Origin: Lachnospiraceae bacterium
GTDB lineage: Bacteria; Bacillota_A; Clostridia; Lachnospirales; Lachnospiraceae
DNA: 51,829 bases
Assembly (NCBI GenBank): GCA_024684065.1
Contig: JAIKXO010000018.1
Location: 1 to 51,829 of the forward strand
Direction of reading: 5' to 3'
The notes under the pieces were generated by a model, which did no database searches, had not been told where the DNA came from, and worked only from the letters and a program-made list of their open reading frames with translations. Both the position numbers and the translations under genes were made by a program. Below are positions 1 to 7,263 of this stretch, piece after piece (positions within the stretch are counted from its first letter, which is position 1; each line of letters opens with the position of its first letter).

Positions 1-741
1 GACAGGATAGCAGTCTGCATTTCCGGAGGGAAGGACTCGACTCTTATGGCTAAGCTTTTCCAGGAGCTAAAGCGGTGTGATAAATTCCCCTTTGAGCTAC
101 GGTTCATCGTCATGGATCCCGGTTACAGCGAAAAAAACCGCAGGGCCATAGAAGACAATGCCGCGCTTCTTGATATCCCCATAGAGATCTTTGATACCCC
201 TGTTTTCGAAGTGGCTTATAATACTGAAAAATCCCCATGCTATCTCTGTGCCAGGATGAGAAGGGGCTATCTTTATAAGAAGGCTCAGGATATCGGCTGC
301 AACAAGATAGCTCTCGGACACCATTATGACGATGTCATAGAGACTATTCTGATGGGGATGCTCTGGGGCGGTCAGATACAGACCATGATGCCAAAGCTCC
401 ACAGCCTAAATTTTGAGGGGATGGAGCTTATAAGGCCTATGTATCTTGTAAGGGAGGAGGATATAATAGCATGGCGGGACCATAACGGGCTTAAGTTCCT
501 GCAGTGTGCCTGCCGTTTTACGGAGGCGGTTTCCAGGCAGGGGGAGAAGACAGTTTCAGATTCCAAGCGGCTGGAGACTAGAAGGCTGATAAAAATGCTT
601 AAAGAGACAAATCCCTTTGTGGAGGCCAATATATTTAAGAGTGTAAAAAACATAAATCTGAGTACTGTGATCGCCTATAAGAAGGACGGAGAGGTGCACG
701 ATTTTCTGGATGATTATGATGATCTCAATAAGGGAGGCTGA
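1..741 (+). CDS. ttcA: TtcA-like tRNA 2-thiocytidine synthetase (5' truncated by window)
   Basis: The frame is open from the first base, so the gene begins upstream of the window. The visible N-terminus contains the PP-loop ATP-binding motif SGGKDS (residues 9-14 of the fragment). It is followed by CYLCARMRR and later by CACRF, which fit the cysteines that hold a [4Fe-4S] cluster in the TtcA family. The GHHYDDVIET segment is also typical. TtcA enzymes adenylate and thiolate C32 of certain tRNAs in the cytoplasm; that role is family knowledge. About 246 residues are visible, so only a short N-terminal piece is missing. The stop codon is one base before the next reading frame. Other PP-loop tRNA-modifying enzymes such as TilS are less likely because of the paired CxxC motifs. 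Confidence 0.88.
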   Translation, partial: DRIAVCISGGKDSTLMAKLFQELKRCDKFPFELRFIVMDPGYSEKNRRAIEDNAALLDIPIEIFDTPVFEVAYNTEKSPCYLCARMRRGYLYKKAQDIGCNKIALGHHYDDVIETILMGMLWGGQIQTMMPKLHSLNFEGMELIRPMYLVREEDIIAWRDHNGLKFLQCACRFTEAVSRQGEKTVSDSKRLETRRLIKMLKETNPFVEANIFKSVKNINLSTVIAYKKDGEVHDFLDDYDDLNKGG

Positions 742-742
742 A

Positions 743-963
743 ATGAGAAAATACATTTTATTTGCTGCGATCGGGATGGCTTTATCCCTGACGGCCTGTG
801 TACCGGCAAACGGCACCGGATACGGCTGTCCGCAGACTGGTGACGCTTGACGATGCCGACGGGTACAGTCAGGTTGAAGATGACGGGTTCCTTAAAAAAA
901 CTGTTCAAAGAGTATATGAATGCGGTGACCGTGATCTTTCAGGATATCCCGCGGGAGCAGTGA
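743..963 (+). pseudogene. Decayed small lipoprotein gene
   Basis: An ATG one base after the ttcA stop opens a textbook lipoprotein signal peptide (MRKYILFAAIGMALSLTAC, lipobox LTAC, Cys19). The frame stops after 35 codons at 848-850. Protein-like sequence continues in a second frame (RRLVTLDDADGYSQVEDDGF, about 830-895) and then in a third (LFKEYMNAVTVIFQDIPREQ, ending at TGA 961-963). Two frameshifts in an originally longer lipoprotein explain this best. A genuine 35-residue lipoprotein is possible but less likely. The parent family was not recognised. It would be co-transcribed with ttcA, whose end carries an AGGGAGG ribosome site. Confidence 0.55.
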
Positions 964-987
964 CGCAGCAGCGGGCCGGTGACAGCA

Positions 988-1045
988 TCTGATCGGTGCA
1001 AAACAGCATTCCGCTCAGAAACTTTGCACGGATCAGACGGTTTTT
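988..1045 (+). terminator. Rho-independent terminator
   Basis: A 15-bp stem with one mismatch (988-1002 pairing with 1023-1037) is followed by CGG and five T residues at 1041-1045. It would end rightward transcription from ttcA and the lipoprotein remnant before it enters maf, which lies on the opposite strand. Confidence 0.7.
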
Positions 1046-1048
1046 ATG

Positions 1049-1648
1049 CTATATGATCTCGATCCATCCCAGTCTGAGTGCTTCTCTTAAAAACCTTCCG
1101 ATGGGGAAGCCCATAACATTATGGTAATCCCCGCGGATTCCTTTGACCATAAAGCAGCCGGGCCCCTGGATGGCATAGCTTCCTGCCTTATCCATGGGTT
1201 CGCCGCTTTTTATGTACTCGAGTATCTGGGAATCCGTATAATCGCAGAATTCGACAAGGGTCTCTTCCGAAAAAAGAAGAACCGGTTTTCCCGAATCTGC
1301 GGAGAGTGCGCATACTCCGGTAAATACCGTGTGCGTCCTGTTCCTCAGTGACCTGAGCATTTTGAAGGCGTCCTCTTTATCCGCTGGCTTTCCGAGTATA
1401 TCGTTATCTCTTACAACTACTGTATCAGCTCCTACTACGATCGAGGAGGAGCGGATATCAGTGGACACCGCCACAGCCCCGGCTTTCTGCCGGGCAATGT
1501 TCTGTACGATTTCCGCCGGATCCTTTCCGATCTTTTTTTCGGAAGCGTTGCTTGTTCTTACCTCAAACTCAAGCCCCGCCATTTCAAAAAGCTCCTTTCT
1601 TCTGGGGGAAGCAGAAGCGAGTATAATATTACGGTTCTGTTTTATCAA
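1049..1648 (-). CDS. maf: Maf-family nucleoside triphosphate pyrophosphatase
   Basis: The 199-residue product starts with the Maf signature (IILASASPRRKELFEMAGL) and contains VVGADTVVV, LGKPADKEDAFKML and later DKAGSYAIQGPG, all conserved in the family. Maf proteins hydrolyse non-canonical or modified nucleoside triphosphates, typically dTTP/UTP or m7GTP, and have been linked to septum control; this is family knowledge. The start is a TTG with an AAGGAAA ribosome site upstream on the minus strand. It is the only minus-strand gene in the first 45 kb, so it is transcribed alone. Length is typical of the family. Confidence 0.93.
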   Translation of the reverse strand: MIKQNRNIILASASPRRKELFEMAGLEFEVRTSNASEKKIGKDPAEIVQNIARQKAGAVAVSTDIRSSSIVVGADTVVVRDNDILGKPADKEDAFKMLRSLRNRTHTVFTGVCALSADSGKPVLLFSEETLVEFCDYTDSQILEYIKSGEPMDKAGSYAIQGPGCFMVKGIRGDYHNVMGFPIGRFLREALRLGWIEII

Positions 1649-1740
1649 AGCGTTTTCCTTTCAGATATAAAAATATCAATTCGTCATGCCTCGCTTCTGA
1701 GATTTTACCATAAGCCGGTACAGGCGTCAAAAGTCCGGAG

Positions 1741-1810
1741 GGCATCCGGATCTGCGGTTTGCTTTGCAGACCGCAAGGCGCACGGTCTGCTTCGCAGGTC
1801 GGCGCAGAAA
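1741..1810. repeat. Family B palindromic element (partial or divergent copy)
   Basis: Two adjacent hairpins (TGCGGTTTGCTTTGCAGACCGCA and GCGCACGGTCTGCTTCGCAGGTCGGCGC, given here split by sense) are followed by GCAGAAATGA. The organisation and the GCGCA...GGCGCAG ends match the third hairpin of the elements at 9387-9562, 30825-30909 and 48074-48160. The middle hairpin of the full-length copies is missing. It lies in the divergent maf/antiporter spacer. Confidence 0.6.
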
Positions 1811-1823
1811 TGAATAAAAACAA

Positions 1824-1852
1824 TTGTCATTTTCGTATTATATTCGTATAAT
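1824..1852 (+). promoter_or_regulatory. Sigma-A type promoter giving an apparently leaderless mRNA
   Basis: TTGTCA (1824-1829) and TATAAT (1847-1852) are separated by exactly 17 bp. A start site 7 nt past the -10 box falls on A1859, the first base of the antiporter ATG. No Shine-Dalgarno sequence is visible in front of that ATG or of the TTG at 1853. Confidence 0.75.
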
Positions 1853-1858
1853 TTGCTT

Positions 1859-3415
1859 ATGTATGCGATATCTTTATATGAAAAATTAGGTATAAACTCA
1901 AGCGCTGCCATAGCGATTCTTTCGATCGCGATGATCCTGATCGCGGGCTTTCTTATGACCAGGGTGACGAAGCATCTGAAGCTTCCGAACGTTACGGCAT
2001 ATATACTTGCAGGGATCCTTATCGGGCCATACGGTTTTGACCTTATACCAGAGAATATCGTGTCGGGAATGAATTTCCTTCCGGACATAGCCTTAGCCTT
2101 CATAGCCTTTTCTACAGGGGAGTTTTTCCGGTTTGAGACCCTTAAGAAAAACGGCCGCGGCGTGATCCTGATCACTCTTGCGGAAGCGTCATTAGCGACT
2201 GTTCTGGTTTTCATCCTCTGCGCGGGGGTACTGCATCTTTCAATGCCTTTTTCCATCGTCCTTGCGGCGCTTGCGGCGGCGACCGCCCCGGCTTCGACCA
2301 TGATGACCATAAGGCAGGTGCATGCGAAGGGCCCCTTTGTGGAAACGCTTTTGCAGGTCGTGGCTTTAGATGACATCATCGGTCTTGTGGCTTACAGCGT
2401 GGCTATCTCGATCGCTACTGCCGAGGCGGGGCGCGGGGGCTTTTCGCCGATGAAGATGCTGCTGCCTTTCCTTATAAATATAGGGGTGTTGCTTCTCGGG
2501 GGATTTTTCGGTTTCCTTACCATGCTCTTTATGAAAAACCGTCATTCCTCCGATAACCGGCTGATCATCGCGATAACGATGCTCTTTACCTTCTGTGGGA
2601 TCTCCGCTCTTTTAGAAACTTCGCCTCTTTTGGGGTGTATGGCAATGTCTACGGTTTACATAAATCTTACGGATGATGAGAGGCTGTTCCGCCAGCTTAA
2701 CTACTTCAGCCCGCCTATTCTCATGATCTTCTTTGTGCGTTCCGGTATATCCTTTGACTTAAGCGCTCTGTTTAAAAGAAGCGGTTCCATCGGAGGGGCG
2801 CCTCTTCTTGCGGTAGGGATCGGATATTTCCTCGTAAGGATCATAGGAAAGTATTTTGGGGCCTTCGCAGGATGCCAGATCGTAAAAAGGGATAAAAAGG
2901 TCAGAAACTATCTGGGACTTGCGCTCATTCCCCAGGCAGGGGTCGCCATAGGCCTTGCGGAACTCGGAGCAAGGACCCTGGGGGGAGAGAACGGACATGC
3001 GCTGTATACAATAATTCTTGCATCAAGCGTTCTGTATGAACTGATAGGCCCCGTGAGCGCAAAGGCAGCCCTCTACCTTTCCGGATCCTACTCCGATGAG
3101 CTTGAGGAAATCGTACCGGTCCCTGCCGTCATGCCGGACGGGGAAGTGAGATCCTCCGTGGAGATCCTCATCGAGCAGATCCAGCGTATCCAGAAGGAAC
3201 TTGAGGATGAAGAGAATCCCGACGAAAAGATATTCTCCGAGGAGGCGGAGCAGCATTATCAGGAAATGATGACGGGTCCTGAAGAAAAGAAGAAGCAGAA
3301 GCAGAAACCGAAGAGAGATAACAAGGGCAGGAAAGCGGTAAAAGAGGACTTAAAAACATCGAAGCGTCCGGGTAAGTCAAAAAACAGGACATCTGAAGGG
3401 AGAGATAAGAAATGA
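1859..3415 (+). CDS. CPA2-type cation:proton antiporter
   Basis: A 518-residue integral membrane protein with about a dozen hydrophobic segments. It shows the Na+/H+ exchanger fold (PF00999-like): LPNVTAYILAGILIGP near residues 42-57, ALDDIIGLVAYSVAI in the middle and a GVAIGLAELGAR segment near residue 365. Such proteins exchange Na+ or K+ for H+ across the cytoplasmic membrane. No TrkA/RCK nucleotide-binding domain follows. Instead the last 75 residues are a highly charged, lysine-rich cytoplasmic tail (KKKQKQKPKR). ATG 1859 is preferred over the TTG at 1853 because it coincides with the predicted transcription start. The stop overlaps the start of the next gene (ATGA). Confidence 0.85.
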   Translation: MYAISLYEKLGINSSAAIAILSIAMILIAGFLMTRVTKHLKLPNVTAYILAGILIGPYGFDLIPENIVSGMNFLPDIALAFIAFSTGEFFRFETLKKNGRGVILITLAEASLATVLVFILCAGVLHLSMPFSIVLAALAAATAPASTMMTIRQVHAKGPFVETLLQVVALDDIIGLVAYSVAISIATAEAGRGGFSPMKMLLPFLINIGVLLLGGFFGFLTMLFMKNRHSSDNRLIIAITMLFTFCGISALLETSPLLGCMAMSTVYINLTDDERLFRQLNYFSPPILMIFFVRSGISFDLSALFKRSGSIGGAPLLAVGIGYFLVRIIGKYFGAFAGCQIVKRDKKVRNYLGLALIPQAGVAIGLAELGARTLGGENGHALYTIILASSVLYELIGPVSAKAALYLSGSYSDELEEIVPVPAVMPDGEVRSSVEILIEQIQRIQKELEDEENPDEKIFSEEAEQHYQEMMTGPEEKKKQKQKPKRDNKGRKAVKEDLKTSKRPGKSKNRTSEGRDKK

Positions 3416-4101
3416 GCTGGGAAATCAGAGTGATCATATGCAGGATAGTACTGGCGGTATTCCTTGCGGCGGTCATAGGCTGTGAACGTTCCATCAAGAG
3501 GCATTCGGCAGGCCTTCGAACGTTCATGATAATGGCTCTGGCCTCGTCCAGTGCGGTACTCGTGGAGCTTCAGCTCTCAACCGGCAGCATATATCCGGCC
3601 GGAAACGGCGAGATCTTCCTGATGACTGCCGCGGTTCTTATCGCTTCGGCATCCATAAGCGTCCATTCCCTGTTTCGGAACGCCAGAAACCAGATCTTAG
3701 GCCTTACTACGGCGGCAGCGCTATGGAGCTGCTGCATCATCGGCGTTGCATGCGGGGCGGGGTTTTATTTCTTAGCCATCTTTGCCACGCTGATGCTTCT
3801 TTTATGCCTTATCATGATGCCCTGGCTGGAAAATTTCCTTAAGGAAACATCGAATCATCTGGAAATCCATCTGGAACTCAAGGAGAGCCAGTATCTCGGA
3901 AGCTTTATAACGACCATAAGGAGGCTCGGGCTTTCAATCGACGATATTGAGCTCAACCGTTCCTACCGGGAATCCAAGCTCAGCGTGTACACCATATCGC
4001 TTACCATAGTCAGTCCGGAGCTTAAGAAATATAAGAACCATAAGGAGATAATCGAGGCGCTGCAGTCCCTGGATTATGTACTGCACATCGAGGAAATGTA
4101 G
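3412..4101 (+). CDS. MgtC/SapB family membrane protein
   Basis: A 229-residue protein beginning with the MgtC core: RIVLAVFLAAVIGCERSIKRHSAGLRTF, a variant of the family GxERExxxxxAGLRT motif, and four or five transmembrane helices to about residue 145. The C-terminal 85 residues form a soluble domain with the alternating strand/helix pattern of the ACT-like tail seen in longer MgtC homologues. MgtC proteins are linked to survival in low magnesium and to F-ATPase modulation in enterics; the function here is not established. It overlaps the antiporter gene by 4 bp, so the two are translationally coupled and likely serve ion homeostasis together. Confidence 0.85.
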   Translation: MSWEIRVIICRIVLAVFLAAVIGCERSIKRHSAGLRTFMIMALASSSAVLVELQLSTGSIYPAGNGEIFLMTAAVLIASASISVHSLFRNARNQILGLTTAAALWSCCIIGVACGAGFYFLAIFATLMLLLCLIMMPWLENFLKETSNHLEIHLELKESQYLGSFITTIRRLGLSIDDIELNRSYRESKLSVYTISLTIVSPELKKYKNHKEIIEALQSLDYVLHIEEM

Positions 4102-4130
4102 AAGAAGGTAAACATAAAACCTCAAGAACA

Positions 4131-4151
4131 AACATTCAGAATGTTGTTTTT
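4131..4151 (+). terminator. Weak intrinsic terminator
   Basis: A short AACATT-CAG-AATGTT hairpin is followed by GTTTTTTG. The stem is only 6 bp and AT-rich, so termination may be partial. Its position between mgtC and the BMC promoter is appropriate. Confidence 0.5.
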
Positions 4152-4153
4152 TG

Positions 4154-4182
4154 TTGACTTTGCAACAGACCTGCCTTATAAT
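4154..4182 (+). promoter_or_regulatory. Promoter of the microcompartment operon
   Basis: TTGACT (4154-4159) and TATAAT (4177-4182) with a 17-bp spacer are close to the sigma-A consensus. The predicted start near 4189 leaves an 80-nt leader before the aldolase ATG. The leader contains TTAAGGCGCTTTCT (4202-4215), a poor match with three mismatches to a CcpA cre site. No convincing DeoR operator repeat was found. Confidence 0.8.
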
Positions 4183-4269
4183 CTATAAGTGATTTTTTGT
4201 ATTAAGGCGCTTTCTTTATTTAAAGAGAGCATTGACATATTAAAACCCGGAAAGGAGAAAAACTGGAAA

Positions 4270-5067
4270 ATGCTACAAAACGAGTACGAAATCAAGAAAC
4301 AGATCTGTGACATCGGGAAGAGGATCTACAACCGGAACATGGTCGCGGCAAATGACGGAAATATTTCCGTGAAGCTCAATGACAATGAGTATCTCTGCAC
4401 GCCGACAGGTGTTTCAAAAGGGTTCATGACTCCGGAATTCATCTGCAAGGTAGACGCGGAGGGCAAGGTCATTCAGGCCAACAAAGGCTTCAGGCCTTCA
4501 TCCGAGATCAAGATGCATATGCGCGTATATCAGAAAAGGCCTGATGTTGGAAGCGTTGTCCATGCACATCCGACATTTGCGACATCCTTTGCGATAGCGG
4601 GGATCCCTCTTACGCAGCCTATCATGCCTGAGGCGGTCATAGCCCTTGGCTGTGTTCCCATTGCTCCTTACGGGACTCCGTCGACCACAGAGATCCCCGA
4701 TGCCGTGGAGCCTTATCTTGAGCATTTTGATGCGGTTTTGCTTGAGAGCCACGGCGCTCTTACCTGGGGACCGGATCTTCTCGGCGCTTATATGAAGATG
4801 GAATCTGTCGAGTTCTACGCGGAGCTCCTTTACAAGGCCAGACAGCTTGGCGGCCCCAAGGAATTTGATGAGGCGACGGTTCAGAGGCTTTATCAGATAA
4901 GAAGGCAGATGGGGCTTCCCGGACGTCACCCCGCCGATCTCTGCCAGAATAAGGGCAAGCCTAACTGCCATAACTGCGGTTCCTGTTCATCTTCTGATTC
5001 AGACAGTGACAGCAGGGAGCTGGTAGCGGCCATTACAAAGAAGGTTCTTGAGTCATTAAATAAATGA
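4270..5067 (+). CDS. BMC-targeted class II (fuculose-phosphate type) aldolase
   Basis: A 265-residue class II aldolase/AraD family protein. Expected catalytic positions are present: Glu79 (PSSEIKMH), zinc ligands His98 and His100 (HAHPT) and His161 (ESHGAL). By family it would cleave L-fuculose-1-phosphate or L-rhamnulose-1-phosphate to dihydroxyacetone phosphate and lactaldehyde. The catalytic domain ends near residue 222. It is followed by a Cys-rich stretch (C225, C233, C236, C239), a Ser/Asp linker and a terminal amphipathic helix (ELVAAITKKVLESL, 250-263). That layout is typical of C-terminal encapsulation peptides in BMC cargo. The ATG at 4270 is chosen because AAAGGAG lies 12 nt upstream; the frame is open further upstream without a good site. 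It is the first gene of the BMC operon. Confidence 0.88.
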   Translation: MLQNEYEIKKQICDIGKRIYNRNMVAANDGNISVKLNDNEYLCTPTGVSKGFMTPEFICKVDAEGKVIQANKGFRPSSEIKMHMRVYQKRPDVGSVVHAHPTFATSFAIAGIPLTQPIMPEAVIALGCVPIAPYGTPSTTEIPDAVEPYLEHFDAVLLESHGALTWGPDLLGAYMKMESVEFYAELLYKARQLGGPKEFDEATVQRLYQIRRQMGLPGRHPADLCQNKGKPNCHNCGSCSSSDSDSDSRELVAAITKKVLESLNK

Positions 5068-5070
5068 TCA

Positions 5071-5292
5071 TGGATTGCCAATGTAAAAAGCACATATTTT
5101 CGGTCCCAAAGTTTTTGAAGTGAAGACTTTGGAAAACGACAGATTTTATATTCAAAAACTTTGTGCTAAAGATAGGATTTACTCCGTAAATCCATTATTG
5201 CCGAAAATATGTAAAAGACACATATTTTCGGTCCCAAAGTTTTTGAAGTGAAAACTTTGGAAGACGACAGATTTCAGATTCAAAAACTTTGT
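5071..5292. repeat. Family A modular palindromic repeat, two tandem copies
   Basis: Copy 2 (5171-5292) shows the full order. First is GGATTTACTCCGTAAATCC, then a CCGAAAATATGT...ACATATTTTCGG hairpin with TCCC, then a module that begins AAAGTTTTTGAA and ends TTCAAAAACTTTGT. Copy 1 (5071-5164) has a decayed left arm. The array separates the aldolase gene from the GlcG-like gene and ends about 36 nt before the latter. The inner hairpins could slow or partly terminate transcription. Confidence 0.85.
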
Positions 5293-5328
5293 TATAAGAA
5301 ATCTGCAGAATTCCGTCAGGTTTGAAAA

Positions 5329-5808
5329 TTGGAAAAGTATAATATTCAGAAAACCGTAAATAATCTTGTTAACAACGCCATAGTAAAAGAGGTCATGAAC
5401 CTTGAGCTTGCGGTAAAGCTCATTGAAACGGTCGAGGAGAAAGCAAGGGAGCTTGGCATGCGGGTGGTCACCGCTGTCTCAGATGCTTCCGGAAGACCTA
5501 TAGCCGTTCACTGCATGGACGGCGCGTATTTCGGGAGCTTTGACGTGGCCCTGAACAAGACCTATACCGTTGCGGCTTTTCATATGCCGACCTCAAAGCT
5601 TGCCGAGTTATGTAAACCCGGGAACGAGCTTTACGGACTGCAGTTTTCAAATGACGGAAAAGTCATGATTCTTGGCGGCGGAGAGCCGCTGAAAATAGGA
5701 GATACCATGATAGGGGCACTTGGCGTATCCGGTGGGACGGCACAGCAGGATACCGACCTTGCGGCCTATGGCAGATCCATGTTAAAGGAGGTAATAAAGT
5801 GTCTGTAG
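5329..5808 (+). CDS. GlcG/HbpS-type (DUF336) protein of the BMC locus
   Basis: A 159-residue protein with the GlcG/HbpS/PduO C-terminal fold signature: VVTAVSDASGRPIAVHCMDGA, ALNKTYTVAAF and GALGVSGGTAQQDTDLA. Relatives bind haem or cobalamin-related ligands, and one such domain forms the C-terminal half of PduO. Genes of this type recur in BMC loci with no settled function. The N-terminal segment (IQKTVNNLVNNAIVKEVM) is amphipathic and could be a targeting helix. The TTG at 5329 has only CAGG eight bases upstream; ATG 5395 is an alternative start that would remove this helix. It overlaps the next gene by 10 bp and carries that gene's AAGGAGG site. Confidence 0.75.
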   Translation: MEKYNIQKTVNNLVNNAIVKEVMNLELAVKLIETVEEKARELGMRVVTAVSDASGRPIAVHCMDGAYFGSFDVALNKTYTVAAFHMPTSKLAELCKPGNELYGLQFSNDGKVMILGGGEPLKIGDTMIGALGVSGGTAQQDTDLAAYGRSMLKEVIKCL

Positions 5809-7190
5809 ATGAAAGGATGATACATGACATAGTCAAGAAGGTCATGGCCAATATGCAGATCACCGGCTCCGTGGAAGGCATGCACGGCGTGTTCAAGGAT
5901 ATGAATGATGCTATAAATGCCGCTATTGAGGCTCAGAAGGTGGTCCGTAACATGACCCTCGACCAGAGAGAGAAGATAATCTCTGTTATAAGAAGAAAGA
6001 CCCATGAAAATGTTGAAATAATAGCCAATATGGGCGTAAATGAAACAGGCATGGGCAATGTCGGCGATAAGATCCTTAAGCACAAGCTGACCGCCGATAA
6101 GACGCCGGGAACCGAGGATCTTAAAACCATTGCATGGTCAGGCGACAGAGGGCTTACCCTTGTTGAGATGGGCCCTTTCGGCGTGATCGGGGCGATCACT
6201 CCGGCCACCAACCCCTCAGAGACGGTAATATGCAATTCCATCGGAATGATAGCAGGCGGAAATACCGTTGTTTTCAATCCTCATCCCAATGCTAAAAAGA
6301 CTACGATCTTTACGATCAATATGATCAACGAAGCCTCTCTTGAGGCAGGGGGGCCTGACAACATCGCCGTCACCGTTGAGGTGCCTACGTTGGAGACTAG
6401 TGCTATAATGATGAAGCATCCGCAGATCCCGCTGCTTGTTGCTACAGGAGGTCCGGGAGTCGTCACCGCCGTGCTTTCTTCAGGCAAGAGGGCTATAGGA
6501 GCCGGGGCAGGGAACCCGCCCGCATTCGTGGATGATACCGCGGATGTCAGGAAGGCTGCAAGGGACATCGTAAACGGATGCACTTTTGACAACAATCTTC
6601 CCTGCATAGCGGAGAAGGAAATAGTGGCAATGGACAGCATCGCTGATGAGCTTATGAACTATATGATCACCGAAAACGGATGCTATCTCGCGAGCAAGGA
6701 GGTTCAGGACAGGCTCGCCGCTACGGTTATAACGCCAAAGGGAGCCCTTAACAGGAAATGTGTCGGGAGGGATGCGAGGACCCTGCTTTCAATGGTAGGG
6801 GTCGAAGTCGGACCGGAGATCAGATGCATTGTTTTCGAGGGAGAGAAGGAGCATCCTCTTATCACTACCGAGCTTATGATGCCGATACTTGGAATGGTAA
6901 GGGTAAAGACCTTTGAAGAAGGTGTTGAGACGGCTGTCTGGCTTGAGCACGGAAACAGGCATTCCGCCCATATCCATTCAAAAAATGTTGACAATATCAC
7001 AACCTATGCGAAGGCTATCGATACCGCTATCCTTGTAAAGAACGGCCCGAGCTATGCGGCGCTTGGCTTCGGCGGAGAAGGCTACTGTACGTTTACCATA
7101 GCGTCAAGGACGGGCGAGGGTCTTACCAGCGCGCAGTCGTTTACAAAGAGAAGACGCTGCACGATGACGGATTCGCTGTGTATAAGGTAA
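5799..7190 (+). CDS. pduP: CoA-acylating aldehyde dehydrogenase, PduP/EutE type
   Basis: A 463-residue aldehyde dehydrogenase superfamily protein of PduP/EutE length. The catalytic cysteine is Cys269 in NNLPCIAEKE. GPFGVIGAITPATNP (125-139), VATGGPGVV and GAGAGNPPAFVD are typical of acylating members. It would convert lactaldehyde or another aldehyde with CoA and NAD+ to acyl-CoA inside the compartment. Residues 4-18 (DERMIHDIVKKVMAN) form an amphipathic helix followed by a flexible linker, matching known N-terminal encapsulation peptides of PduP. The start is GTG with AAGGAGG seven bases upstream. It is cotranscribed with the upstream GlcG-like gene. A family A module begins three bases after its stop codon. 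Confidence 0.92.
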   Translation: MSVDERMIHDIVKKVMANMQITGSVEGMHGVFKDMNDAINAAIEAQKVVRNMTLDQREKIISVIRRKTHENVEIIANMGVNETGMGNVGDKILKHKLTADKTPGTEDLKTIAWSGDRGLTLVEMGPFGVIGAITPATNPSETVICNSIGMIAGGNTVVFNPHPNAKKTTIFTINMINEASLEAGGPDNIAVTVEVPTLETSAIMMKHPQIPLLVATGGPGVVTAVLSSGKRAIGAGAGNPPAFVDDTADVRKAARDIVNGCTFDNNLPCIAEKEIVAMDSIADELMNYMITENGCYLASKEVQDRLAATVITPKGALNRKCVGRDARTLLSMVGVEVGPEIRCIVFEGEKEHPLITTELMMPILGMVRVKTFEEGVETAVWLEHGNRHSAHIHSKNVDNITTYAKAIDTAILVKNGPSYAALGFGGEGYCTFTIASRTGEGLTSAQSFTKRRRCTMTDSLCIR

Positions 7191-7192
7191 CC

Positions 7193-7249
7193 AAAGTTTT
7201 TGAAGAGAAGACTTTGGAAGACGATAGATACTATATTCAAAAACTTTGT
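7193..7249. repeat. Family A repeat, single terminal module
   Basis: Only the module running from AAAGTTTTTGAAGAGAAGAC to ATTCAAAAACTTTGT is present, filling nearly the whole spacer between the aldehyde and alcohol dehydrogenase genes. It ends directly before AGGAGG, the ribosome site of the downstream gene. Confidence 0.85.
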
Positions 7250-7263
7250 AAGGAGGAAAGACA

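Noticed and set aside
4202..4215. CcpA cre site in the BMC leader
   Set aside because: Three mismatches to the consensus, including conserved outer positions; not listed as a site.
5071..5292. CRISPR array
   Set aside because: Repeats are palindromic modules with no regular unique spacers, few copies, and no cas genes.
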